This document shows positions 15,908-24,249 of a DNA stretch of 32,258 bases, one piece after another. The position numbers and the translations under genes are program-made. Numbering within the stretch: the stretch's first letter is position 1; each line of letters opens with the position of its first letter. Source of the stretch: Lachnospiraceae bacterium. Lineage in GTDB: Bacteria; Bacillota; Clostridia; Lachnospirales; Lachnospiraceae. The DNA lies in NCBI GenBank assembly GCA_014804445.1, contig JAAUZU010000001.1, positions 1 to 32,258 on the forward strand, read 5' to 3'. The notes below the pieces were generated by a model that ran no database searches, had not been told where the DNA came from, and worked only from the letters and a program-made list of their open reading frames with translations.

Positions 15908-16167
15908 CTAAATCATCTTAAAAGCTCTTAACGCCTTCACAATCGCATCCTCTTTTTCCTTCAGACACTGTGGTTGCCAACATCCTCAGACTTAGGCAAA
16001 TTAAAATTTTCAGCTAACTCTAATCCGCACTTTCTCTTCACCTGCGCAATATTAAGGCTACTTACTTTCATCCCGTCATTATGCTCAGCCACATATTTCT
16101 TAATCTCCGCATATGTAGCCTTGCTCTCCACCGCCGCCAAATACATCTCATCTAAATCCACTTCCAC
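15908..16167 (-). pseudogene. Detached C-terminal extension of the RlmD-type methyltransferase
   Basis: Directly after the TAG stop of the methyltransferase (16170-16168) the same frame continues VEVDLDEMYLAAVESKATYA and KVSSLNIAQVKRKCGLELAE to a TGA at 15961-15963. Shifting frame near 15973 continues the protein as PQCLKEKEDAIVKALRAFKMI to TAG at 15908. From memory, many clostridial RumA/RlmD homologues carry one uninterrupted extension with this order (AESKATY, KVSSLYIAQVK, PQCPPEKE, HFGMI). Here it is interrupted by one amber codon and one frameshift. It has no start codon or ribosome binding site of its own, so it is most likely untranslated, unless the amber codon is read through. Confidence 0.7.
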
Positions 16168-17589
16168 CTAAACATGATGCTCGACATGAAGTTTGGAAAG
16201 CAGACACACCGTCTCCACATTCGCCGTCCAAGGGAACTGATCCACCGCTGCCGCCCTTTCCACCACATAGCCATTCTCCAGAAAGACCTCTAAATCCCGC
16301 GCAAGGCTGGTGGGTTTGCAGGAAATATAAACAATGCGCTCCACGCCGTAGTTTATGATTTTGGGCAGAGCTTTGGGATGAATACCATCCCTTGGCGGGT
16401 CGAGGATAATCAAATCCGGCTTTTCCGTGAGCGAATCCAGCACCTTCAACACGTCCCCCGCAATAAATTCACAGTTGGAAAGACCGTTTGCCTCCGCATT
16501 TTTGCGGGCTGCCAGGACTGCTTCTTCCACAATTTCCACGCCGATCACTTTCTTGGCAGCAGGCGCCATGAGCTGGGCGATGGTGCCAGTGCCGCTGTAC
16601 AAATCAAACACCACCTTGCCGGAAGCCGCAGAACCACTCTCCAAATCGCCGATATACTCCCGCGCCGTGCGGTAAAGCACCTCTGCGCCGTAGGAATTCG
16701 TCTGAAAAAAGGAAAATACCGATATTTTAAACCGCAGCCCCAAAAGCTCCTCGTAAAAGAAATCCTGTCCGTACAACACTTCCGTTTTATCGCTCTGAAT
16801 GATATCCGCAGGTGAATCGTTGGTAATATGTAAAATCCCTGCCAGCGTTCCGTTCAGGGAAACACTTTTTACGGTCTCACAAAAGCCTTGCAAAAGGCTC
16901 TCCAGCCCCTCTTCTCCTCCTGACGGCTGCGACGTCGTCACCAGTGCCACCAGAATCTCACCCGTTTTAGACGCCTTTCTCACCAGCAGATGCCGCAGAA
17001 AACCTTCATGGGTCAGCCTATGGAAAAAGCTGACTTTTCTTTGGAAAAAATATGCCAGCACAGCCGAGAGAATCCGCCTGTAATCCTCGTCCACCAGTTT
17101 ACAGCCGTTTACCGTAACGATATCATAAAAACTTCCTCTTTTATGCATACCAAGCGCAAGCGGCCCGTCCTTCACTTCATCGCCAAAGGAAAACTCCATT
17201 TTATTGCGGTACTCATACTGCTGCGGGCTCTGCCGGATTCCCTCCCAGAGATAGGCCTCCTGCCTGCCGGCAAGTACACCGTCAAGCAGCTTTTTTACCT
17301 GCTCCGCCTTCATCTTTGCCTGCTCTTCATATGCCATGGACAAATAAGTACAGCCTCCGCACAGCCCAAAATGGGAACACGGACTGCCCGTTTCCAAAGG
17401 TGACTTTTCCATCACCTCTAAAAGCCGGCCTTCCGCCTTCCCTTTTCTCAGCTTGTTGACGCAGAAGGATACTTTCTGTCCGGGCAGGCTGTTCTTTACG
17501 ATACAGGTTTCTTCTCCCACGCGCACAACGCCCTTATTGGGAAAGTCCACCCGCTCTACAATGCCTTCATATACCTGTCCTTTTTTCAT
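16168..17589 (-). CDS. rlmD: 23S rRNA (uracil-5-)-methyltransferase, RlmD/RlmCD type
   Basis: A 473-residue SAM-dependent enzyme of the TrmA/RumA family. Residues 1-60 hold a TRAM-like RNA-binding domain (YEGIVERVDFPNKGVVRV). Then come the Fe-S cysteines CSHFGLCGGC, the SAM motif FDLYSGTGTIAQLM and LIILDPPRDGIHPKAL, the catalytic cysteine in YISCKPTSLARDL, and the end motif FPWTANVETVCLLSK. All catalytic parts are present. The start at 17589 is chosen for GGAGG seven bases upstream; a TTG lies six codons earlier. Firmicute members often modify both U747 and U1939, so the exact target is uncertain. The usual clostridial C-terminal extension is cut off by TAG at 16168-16170. Confidence 0.9.
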   Translation of the reverse strand: MKKGQVYEGIVERVDFPNKGVVRVGEETCIVKNSLPGQKVSFCVNKLRKGKAEGRLLEVMEKSPLETGSPCSHFGLCGGCTYLSMAYEEQAKMKAEQVKKLLDGVLAGRQEAYLWEGIRQSPQQYEYRNKMEFSFGDEVKDGPLALGMHKRGSFYDIVTVNGCKLVDEDYRRILSAVLAYFFQRKVSFFHRLTHEGFLRHLLVRKASKTGEILVALVTTSQPSGGEEGLESLLQGFCETVKSVSLNGTLAGILHITNDSPADIIQSDKTEVLYGQDFFYEELLGLRFKISVFSFFQTNSYGAEVLYRTAREYIGDLESGSAASGKVVFDLYSGTGTIAQLMAPAAKKVIGVEIVEEAVLAARKNAEANGLSNCEFIAGDVLKVLDSLTEKPDLIILDPPRDGIHPKALPKIINYGVERIVYISCKPTSLARDLEVFLENGYVVERAAAVDQFPWTANVETVCLLSKLHVEHHV

Positions 17590-17624
17590 GAAATTCCTCC
17601 ATGCCAAAGCATGCTTTCTATTCT

Positions 17625-17909
17625 TTATTCTTCCGGTGTTTCCTCTTCAAACACTTCGTCCTCGTCGAAATCATCCTCGAAATCGTCTTCAAACTCATCT
17701 TCGAAGTCATCTAAGTAATCCGGTCTCATATAACGGTATACCGCATAAGCGATTGCTGCAACAGCCGCTACCGCGCCGATAATCGCAAGAACCCAGAGAA
17801 CCGTATTGCATTTCTTTTTCTCTTCTTCTTTTTCCTTCTTGCGAAGCAGCTCGTTCACCTTTAATTCGTTTGATTTTACCATGTCCACTAAAGTTTCCAG
17901 TCTGTTCAT
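17625..17909 (-). CDS. Small membrane protein with acidic tail, unknown function
   Basis: A 94-residue protein with three parts: a charged, helical N-terminal half ending in KKEKEEEKKK; one transmembrane helix near residues 36-58 (TVLWVLAIIGAVAAVAAIAY); and a strongly acidic tail built from repeated F-E-D-D/E units (FEDEFEDDFEDDFDEDEVFE). I recall similar small proteins in Lachnospiraceae, but no function is known to me. It lies between pcrA and the rRNA methyltransferase on the same strand. The 76-base gap upstream holds possible TATACT -10 elements and an inverted repeat TATACT/AGTATA (17927-17944), suggesting its own promoter. Confidence 0.7.
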   Translation of the reverse strand: MNRLETLVDMVKSNELKVNELLRKKEKEEEKKKCNTVLWVLAIIGAVAAVAAIAYAVYRYMRPDYLDDFEDEFEDDFEDDFDEDEVFEEETPEE

Positions 17910-17985
17910 AAATAAGCCCGCCTTTCTATACTTTACATAGTATACCTCAATTTAGAAATAGTATAGCACGAATCTCTACTTTTTG

Positions 17986-20265
17986 CTACACTCTTTTCAA
18001 TTTTGCAAAAGAAGCATACATAATTTTCTGTCCTGCCTTGTCAAAAAGCACTGTAACCTTGTAATCACGCGGCTCCTTCTGCATGGCCAAAACAGTTCCT
18101 TCTCCGTATTTTACATGGCTCACGCGGTCGCCCTCCACATAATCCGGCACTGCCGGTGCTCCGATTGCACTTCCTTTGGAGATACCCGCCAGTTCATTCA
18201 ATGCACCTATGCCCTGTGCAATATACGGCTTTCTCGCCGGTGCAGTCGCCCGCGGACGCACAATGGCTTTGGGTCTGGCATCAAATTTTTCCTGTGCAGC
18301 GTTCATTGCCTCCTGCTCCGCACGATTTGCACCAGAAGGCTTATTGTCCAGAAATGTGGTGGGAATTTCCTTTACAAAACGGCTGACTGCATTGTACTGC
18401 GTCTCTCCCCGCACCATGCGCATTTTTGCACAGCTCATTGTCAAATCATCCTTGGCACGGGTGATTCCCACATAAGCCAGACGGCGCTCCTCCTCCAAAT
18501 CTGTCCTGTCATCCGAAGTAATGGACATATAGCTCGGGAACAGTCCATCCTCCATGCCGGCAAGATATACACTGGAAAATTCAAGTCCTTTGGCGCTGTG
18601 AAGCGTCATCAGAAGCACCTTATTGTCATTTCCGTCTACATTATCGATATCTGCAACCAGTGCTACCTCTTCCAGAAATTCACTGAGCGTGGCCTCCTCA
18701 TGGCTTTCTTCATAGTACGCCGCCTTGCTTATCAACTCGTCGATATTGGAAATACGGTCCTCTGCATCCTCGTCGTCAGACTCTTCCAGTTCCTTTACAT
18801 ATCCGGTCTTGTCCAATACATCTTCCACGAGTTCCTTCAATCCGAAATACTCCAGCTTGCTCCGAAAACTCTGTATCAGCAGTACAAAAGGCTTAATTTT
18901 ATCCGCCGCTTTTTTCAGCGCCACAATCTGGTCCGCCTCCCGTAGCGCATCGTAAAAGCTGATACCATGTTCCTCCGCATACGCCTGCACTTTATCGATG
19001 CTTGTCTGTCCGATTCCGCGCTTCGGCACGTTGATGATGCGCCTTGCCGCCACATCATCCTGCCCGTTGTCTATGGTTTTCAAATATGCCAGAATATCTT
19101 TAATTTCCTTACGCGCGTAAAAGTTCACCCCGCCCACTACATTGTAGGGGATTCCCTCCGCAATCATGCGTTCCTCCAAAAGGCGGGACTGTGCATTGGT
19201 GCGGTACAGCACCGCGCACTCACGATACTCCGTCTCACCTCGCCTTACTCGGTGTACGATATCGTCCGCAATATATTCCGCTTCCTCGTATGCCGTTTCA
19301 AACTGCCTGAAATGAATCCTGCTTCCGTCCTTCTTCTCCGTCCACAGCGCCTTGTCCTTCCGGCTCTCGTTATTCCGGATAACGGCGTTGGCAGCATCGA
19401 GAATCGTCTGTGTGGAACGGTAATTCTGTTCCAGCTTGATGACCTTCGCCTCCGGATATATTTTCTCAAAATCCAGTATATTGCGGATGTTGGCACCCCT
19501 GAATTTATAGATGGACTGGTCGTCATCGCCCACCACGCACAAATTGCGGTATCTATCCGCAAGCAGCCTGATAAACTCAAACTGCGCTGTGTTGGTATCC
19601 TGATACTCGTCCACCATAATATACTTAAAACGCTCCTGATAGCTGTGAAGCACTTCTTCACTCGTCTTAAACAGCTCCACCGTCTTTACAATCAAATCAT
19701 CAAAATCAAGCGCATTGTTCTTTTTTAACGCCGCCTGATATTCTCTGTATACCGCCGCAATATTTTTCTTATTATAATCAAAACCGGCATTCAACTCATA
19801 TTCAATGGGAGAAATCATTTCGTCCTTTGCTGCGGATATGGCGGCAAGCAGACTACGCTCCTTGTATATCTTTGGGTCCAGATTCAGCTTTTTAATAATT
19901 TCCTTCATCAGCGTTTTCTGGTCATCCGTATCATAGATGGTAAAATTATTGCCGTATCCCAGCCTGTCTATGTAACGCCTGAGTATTCTGACGCAGGTGG
20001 AATGGAAGGTCGCAACCCAGACCTGCTCCGCGCCAAAACCAATTAACTTGTTCACTCTCTCACGCATTTCACCCGCCGCTTTGTTTGTAAAAGTGATTGC
20101 CAGAATGTTCCATGCATTCACTCCCATTTCATCTATCAGGTATGCCACCCTGTGAGTCAGCACGCGGGTTTTTCCGCTCCCGGCCCCTGCAAGCAGCAAA
20201 ACAGGGCCGTCCACGGTAAAGACGCCCTGCTTCTGCGGTTCATTTAAGGTATCGTAAATACTCAT
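17986..20265 (-). CDS. pcrA: ATP-dependent DNA helicase PcrA/UvrD
   Basis: A 759-residue superfamily 1A helicase that unwinds DNA 3' to 5' in repair and plasmid replication and clears transcription complexes. Motif I LAGAGSGKT is at residues 25-33. Also visible are Walker B VDEYQDTN, motif III DDDQSIYKFRGA, motif IV LEQNYRST, motif V LMTLHSAKGLEF and motif VI RRLAYVGITRAK. The C-terminal 50 residues (GDRVSHVKYGEGTVLAM) form the Tudor-like module that PcrA uses to bind RNA polymerase. Its ATG overlaps the stop of the upstream GGDEF-EAL gene by four bases (ATGA), so the two are translationally coupled. Confidence 0.95.
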   Translation of the reverse strand: MSIYDTLNEPQKQGVFTVDGPVLLLAGAGSGKTRVLTHRVAYLIDEMGVNAWNILAITFTNKAAGEMRERVNKLIGFGAEQVWVATFHSTCVRILRRYIDRLGYGNNFTIYDTDDQKTLMKEIIKKLNLDPKIYKERSLLAAISAAKDEMISPIEYELNAGFDYNKKNIAAVYREYQAALKKNNALDFDDLIVKTVELFKTSEEVLHSYQERFKYIMVDEYQDTNTAQFEFIRLLADRYRNLCVVGDDDQSIYKFRGANIRNILDFEKIYPEAKVIKLEQNYRSTQTILDAANAVIRNNESRKDKALWTEKKDGSRIHFRQFETAYEEAEYIADDIVHRVRRGETEYRECAVLYRTNAQSRLLEERMIAEGIPYNVVGGVNFYARKEIKDILAYLKTIDNGQDDVAARRIINVPKRGIGQTSIDKVQAYAEEHGISFYDALREADQIVALKKAADKIKPFVLLIQSFRSKLEYFGLKELVEDVLDKTGYVKELEESDDEDAEDRISNIDELISKAAYYEESHEEATLSEFLEEVALVADIDNVDGNDNKVLLMTLHSAKGLEFSSVYLAGMEDGLFPSYMSITSDDRTDLEEERRLAYVGITRAKDDLTMSCAKMRMVRGETQYNAVSRFVKEIPTTFLDNKPSGANRAEQEAMNAAQEKFDARPKAIVRPRATAPARKPYIAQGIGALNELAGISKGSAIGAPAVPDYVEGDRVSHVKYGEGTVLAMQKEPRDYKVTVLFDKAGQKIMYASFAKLKRV

Positions 20266-23200
20266 TCTGCCTTGTTAAACTCCTTTAAAAATTTCCTGAA
20301 ATCGGGAATTGACATCGGGCGTGCATAATAATAGCCCTGTACCATATCACAGTCCGCGTTGTCCAAAAGCAAAAGCTGCTCTTCGGTTTCCACGCCCTCC
20401 GCAATCACCTTGTATCCCATATGTTTCATCATCTTAACCAGATATTTCACAATAACCGGCCCCTTAGAATCCTCGTCCGTATAGGCAAGGAACTTCTTGT
20501 CCAGCTTTATAATATCCGCATCCACGCTTGCCAGAAGATTCAGTGAGGAATAACCGCTGCCGAAATCATCTATGGAAATGGCAATTCCGCTCTCTTTCAG
20601 TCTCCGCAGATTGTTCATCAACGCGGACAAATCCAGCATAAAAATAGACTCTGTGATTTCCGCCTCAATCAGTCCTGCCGGAATCTTTTTCCCTTCCAGA
20701 CGTGTCAGGATTTCATCCACAAAATTCGGATTTTCATTGTGACGCCTTGAGAAATTCACGGATATGGGAACCAACTGCTCCCCCTCCTCCATGGCTGTCT
20801 TTAAATATGCCAGTATCTGATCCAGCACGGCAAAATCCACATTGGTAATAAAGCCGTTTTTCTCAAAAACAGGAATGAAGCTGTCCGGATATATCATTGT
20901 GCCGTCCCCGCGCTGCCAGCGCACCAGTGCCTCCGCGCCGACTACCTTTCGGGACTTAAGAGAAACCTTTGGCTGCAGCCACGCCTTAAACTCGCCGTTT
21001 TCCAGCGCCGTCGCCATATTGGCCAGAATTGCCTTTTCCGCCTCGTTCCTTTCTTTTATTGTCTGATTATATACGACAACCACTGTGTTGGCAGTATCCT
21101 TGCCGTATTTTCTCGCCACATTTGCCCTGTCAATTACGGAAGAAGGCAGTTCCTTTACATCATACACACTGCTGAAGCCGGAGACCGTTATCAGATTGCT
21201 CTGATCGTACTTGCGGTTTATCTCAGCGCAGAACTCTCTTGTCAGCGCAAGAAAAGCGTCTTTTACATCGTCGGCGTCCTCGCCCTCCAAAAGTCCGGCA
21301 AAATGGTCCGATGTCACACGGGTAAACCAGATTCCTTCCTTCATGCCGCGCAGCCTCTCGGCAAATGCCTTTAAGATCTTATCGCCTTCCGTATAACCGT
21401 ATAGTTCGTTCATATACTGGAAGTTTGAAAAGTCGGAATAGATGAAATGGTATCTGCCATCCGCATTTTCCCGCATATACTGTGCCGCCAGCGATATAAA
21501 TTTCTGATACTTCGGAAGCCCGGTAACCGCGTCATAATTAATCTGGAATTCTATTTCATTTTTTTCCTGCTCTCTCTCATGCAGCTTCTGCAGATGATTG
21601 AAGAGAATACCGGCAAACTTGTACAGTCCCTCTCTCTCCTGATTCCAGTCGCGGTCATGCTTTCTGTCAACAAAAGCAATACAGCCCCGTACTGCTTCCT
21701 CTTCCCCCGTTCTCACGAAAAGAATGGAGCCCACCTGCTCACCCGGCATCTTTTGTATCTCCTGATGCCGAAGCACCAGAATACCGCGCTCGTCAAAATT
21801 CTCATGGATATACCGCCAGGCTTTGTCCGACCGCTGCAGAATGTATTCCTCTTTCTGCCGTTTGTCGCGCCTGCTCCAGTGATACTTCTTTTCCCTGTAC
21901 TCATTCTCCATGGCGATGTACACAATGTCATCAATATTAAAAAAGCCGCAGATTCTGTCGGATGCCATCCGCAGTCCGCTCTCCCTGTCAGGCACATTGT
22001 CAAGCAGTTCCAAAACAAACAGAACCAGTTCCTCAACACTGTGAACTACCGTCTCTTCCCTGACATAGTCCGCCTCTTGTTCACGTCTTGTATAGGTTCC
22101 CTCGGGAAGAATTCCTTTCTTGCCTGCCGTGATGATAAGATAGCCGTTCTTGCCGCCCTGCCTTATCTGATACAGCGCATAGTCCGCCCACTGAAACAGC
22201 TTTTCAAACTCTTTGCTTTCATCAGTGCAGCGCGCAACACCTATGCTGCAGGAAATCCTGATATTTCTTTCCTTGTCTTCATAAACGCCCTTTACCGTAT
22301 TATTCAGTGTCTGCAGGCGTTCCTCCAACGCTTCCTTGGAGATACCCTCTGCAAATATCATGAACTCGTCCCCGCCGACTCTGCCCAAAAGCGAGTCCTT
22401 AAAGGAGTTTTTCAGTTCATCCGCAACCATGCACAGTACAGCGTCTCCGACAAAATGCCCATTCGCCTCATTTATCAGTTTGAAATTGTCCACATCTAAA
22501 ATAATCAGCCAGCACGGAAGCTGGAGCGCCGGATTTTGCAGCCTTGACCTGATTTTATCTTCTATCACCTGCAGATTGTAAACCCCTGTCAGGGAATCCC
22601 TCTCCAGACTGTTTTTTAACTGCTCTTCCTTTTCCTTGCGCTCATCTATATTTTTGGTATGACCCATTACTTTTACAGGTTTTCCTGCATAATCACACAG
22701 CGTCACACCTTCTATTTCCACCCAATGATATTTTCCGTCCTTGTATTTTTTGCGAAGCTCCGTCAGAATGTGCTTCTTGCCCGCATGCAGTTCATTGCAG
22801 AACTGCTCAAGTCTGTCCGCATCCCCCGGATGCACATAGCCGGTCTGCCGGATTGTCCTAGTATAGGCATGGGCAATCTGCTCGGTATTGATAACGGCTT
22901 CATCCTGGCGGGTATATTCCATGGTATCCGTTTCGATATCGTACTCAAAAATCATATCTCCCGACATGCTCGCCAAAACATCCAGTTTCTTCTTTTCCTG
23001 TTCTAACTGGAAGTAGGTTTTTTTCACATCCGTAATATCCGTTATGACACTCTGGAGCACGGTTTTTTCGTCATTTATCAAGAGTACCGCCTGCATCAGA
23101 CGCCACTCATTTCTCCCATCCATATAATGTACGGCATATTCCATCTGGATAATGTCGCCGTCCTTGCCGCTCTCTATCTTACTCTGCAGCTCTTTCCATT

Positions 23201-23447
23201 CGTCTTCGGCTAAGAGTCTGTCGTAGCGGTTATCGTAACGCTCTGCAAATTCCTCCGCCGTCACCTTCATCAGAGCGAACATACCCTCATTTGCATACTC
23301 CAGCAAAAGACCGCCGCCATATACCAGTCGGCACACACCGCCCGGTATGCTGTTCATCAGCGTACGCAGCTCCAAACGCGCCGCCTCAAGACTTTTTGTA
23401 ATATCCATATTTTCCCCCGAAAACTTGTCCTTTGCTTTTCCTTCCAT
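20262..23447 (-). CDS. PAS-GGDEF-GGDEF-EAL cyclic-di-GMP signalling protein
   Basis: A 1061-residue soluble protein with no membrane helix. Order: PAS (about 25-140), second PAS with PAC (about 155-270), GGDEF domain (about 283-440) with intact GGDEF at 358-362, a GAF-like segment (about 470-620), a second GGDEF-like domain (about 633-795) whose signature has become TSDHF at 712-716, and an EAL domain (about 805-1055). The EAL domain keeps E839-A-L-V-R, N898 in SVNFS, the EITES motif, DD at 960-961, AEGVE near 1016-1020 and QGYYYARP near 1037. It could therefore both make and break c-di-GMP, with the second GGDEF probably regulatory. No RxxD inhibitory site was seen before GGDEF. Ribosome binding site AGGAGG supports this start. 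It overlaps pcrA by four bases. Confidence 0.92.
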   Translation of the reverse strand: MEGKAKDKFSGENMDITKSLEAARLELRTLMNSIPGGVCRLVYGGGLLLEYANEGMFALMKVTAEEFAERYDNRYDRLLAEDEWKELQSKIESGKDGDIIQMEYAVHYMDGRNEWRLMQAVLLINDEKTVLQSVITDITDVKKTYFQLEQEKKKLDVLASMSGDMIFEYDIETDTMEYTRQDEAVINTEQIAHAYTRTIRQTGYVHPGDADRLEQFCNELHAGKKHILTELRKKYKDGKYHWVEIEGVTLCDYAGKPVKVMGHTKNIDERKEKEEQLKNSLERDSLTGVYNLQVIEDKIRSRLQNPALQLPCWLIILDVDNFKLINEANGHFVGDAVLCMVADELKNSFKDSLLGRVGGDEFMIFAEGISKEALEERLQTLNNTVKGVYEDKERNIRISCSIGVARCTDESKEFEKLFQWADYALYQIRQGGKNGYLIITAGKKGILPEGTYTRREQEADYVREETVVHSVEELVLFVLELLDNVPDRESGLRMASDRICGFFNIDDIVYIAMENEYREKKYHWSRRDKRQKEEYILQRSDKAWRYIHENFDERGILVLRHQEIQKMPGEQVGSILFVRTGEEEAVRGCIAFVDRKHDRDWNQEREGLYKFAGILFNHLQKLHEREQEKNEIEFQINYDAVTGLPKYQKFISLAAQYMRENADGRYHFIYSDFSNFQYMNELYGYTEGDKILKAFAERLRGMKEGIWFTRVTSDHFAGLLEGEDADDVKDAFLALTREFCAEINRKYDQSNLITVSGFSSVYDVKELPSSVIDRANVARKYGKDTANTVVVVYNQTIKERNEAEKAILANMATALENGEFKAWLQPKVSLKSRKVVGAEALVRWQRGDGTMIYPDSFIPVFEKNGFITNVDFAVLDQILAYLKTAMEEGEQLVPISVNFSRRHNENPNFVDEILTRLEGKKIPAGLIEAEITESIFMLDLSALMNNLRRLKESGIAISIDDFGSGYSSLNLLASVDADIIKLDKKFLAYTDEDSKGPVIVKYLVKMMKHMGYKVIAEGVETEEQLLLLDNADCDMVQGYYYARPMSIPDFRKFLKEFNKAE

Positions 23448-23470
23448 AAAAAGCCTCCTGAAAAAAGAAG

Positions 23471-24232
23471 CTAAATTTCTTTTACGTCACTGAAATGCCA
23501 GGAACGTATATTTAACTCCATAACCGGTGTACCGCAGTATGCACACACTTTGGCCCCCAGACCGGAAAGCGGCGCACCACAATTCGGACAGTTTACGCCC
23601 AACGCGGCATCATCCACATTCTCCACAAAATCTCTGTCCTGTATGTAAATACATTCCACATTGTATTTGGACTGCTCTTTTGTGTTCCGGCTGCCCGCCG
23701 TCACATTGCCTTCCTGCGTCCGGTAATAATAATATTCCACCGCAGACTGAAACACAATACTGCGCCGCCCCTTCTGATAACGGTATTGATTTATTTCCGT
23801 CTGATGAACTTTAATCCGTTCATAATGCACCCGCTCCTCACGGGAACGATGCATTTCCAACTGCATTTCAAGCTGGTTTTTAAGCTCACTTGTTCCCTCT
23901 GCAAGCAGCGCCATATTGTTGGAATCGATACTGTGCAAATAGGAAACCAACACATTTTCCGCCCTTTTTTTCATCTCGTCATAATGAAAATCCGGAAAAT
24001 CCTTCATAATTCGCGGCAGATAAAGGCTCGTTGCCGCCGAAACAGATTTGGGTGTAGCCGCATAATCCGCTTCTACCTTTTGAAATCCTTCCCTTAGGGA
24101 ATCTGTCCCAAAAGCCGTTCTTGAAAACGCCCTGATTTTATTCCTTATGGTCCGGTAGGCATAGTAAACTATGCCCACCAAAGCCAATAAAAGCACCAGT
24201 ACAACAATGATTCCTATAAGCGTTATACTCAT
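23471..24232 (-). CDS. Membrane-anchored zinc-ribbon protein (Tim44-like middle)
   Basis: A 253-residue protein. Residues 4-27 form an N-terminal transmembrane helix followed by a basic stretch. The middle (about 45-210) resembles Tim44-like domains found in bacterial membrane proteins (FPDFHYDEMKKRAENVLVSY). Near 218-237 is a zinc ribbon, CPNCGAPLSGLGAKVCAYCG, with two CxxC pairs. The rest of the sequence gives no enzyme motif. It lies 17 bases after the SPFH/zinc-ribbon gene and 23 bases before the c-di-GMP gene, so the set is probably one operon. Confidence 0.75.
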   Translation of the reverse strand: MSITLIGIIVVLVLLLALVGIVYYAYRTIRNKIRAFSRTAFGTDSLREGFQKVEADYAATPKSVSAATSLYLPRIMKDFPDFHYDEMKKRAENVLVSYLHSIDSNNMALLAEGTSELKNQLEMQLEMHRSREERVHYERIKVHQTEINQYRYQKGRRSIVFQSAVEYYYYRTQEGNVTAGSRNTKEQSKYNVECIYIQDRDFVENVDDAALGVNCPNCGAPLSGLGAKVCAYCGTPVMELNIRSWHFSDVKEI

Positions 24233-24249
24233 CTTGTTTGTCCGCTCCG

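Noticed and set aside
16168..16170. Amber codon read as pyrrolysine or programmed read-through
   Set aside because: No read-through element was recognised, and a second lesion (frameshift near 15973) downstream points to decay.
18967..19728. Long plus-strand reading frame opposite pcrA (also 17983-18945)
   Set aside because: Antisense to a well-conserved helicase; no family motifs or ribosome binding site; typical shadow of a GC-balanced coding strand.
21447..22499. 350-codon plus-strand frame opposite the GGDEF-EAL gene
   Set aside because: Entirely antisense to clear GGDEF and GAF-like sequence, with no recognisable domain.
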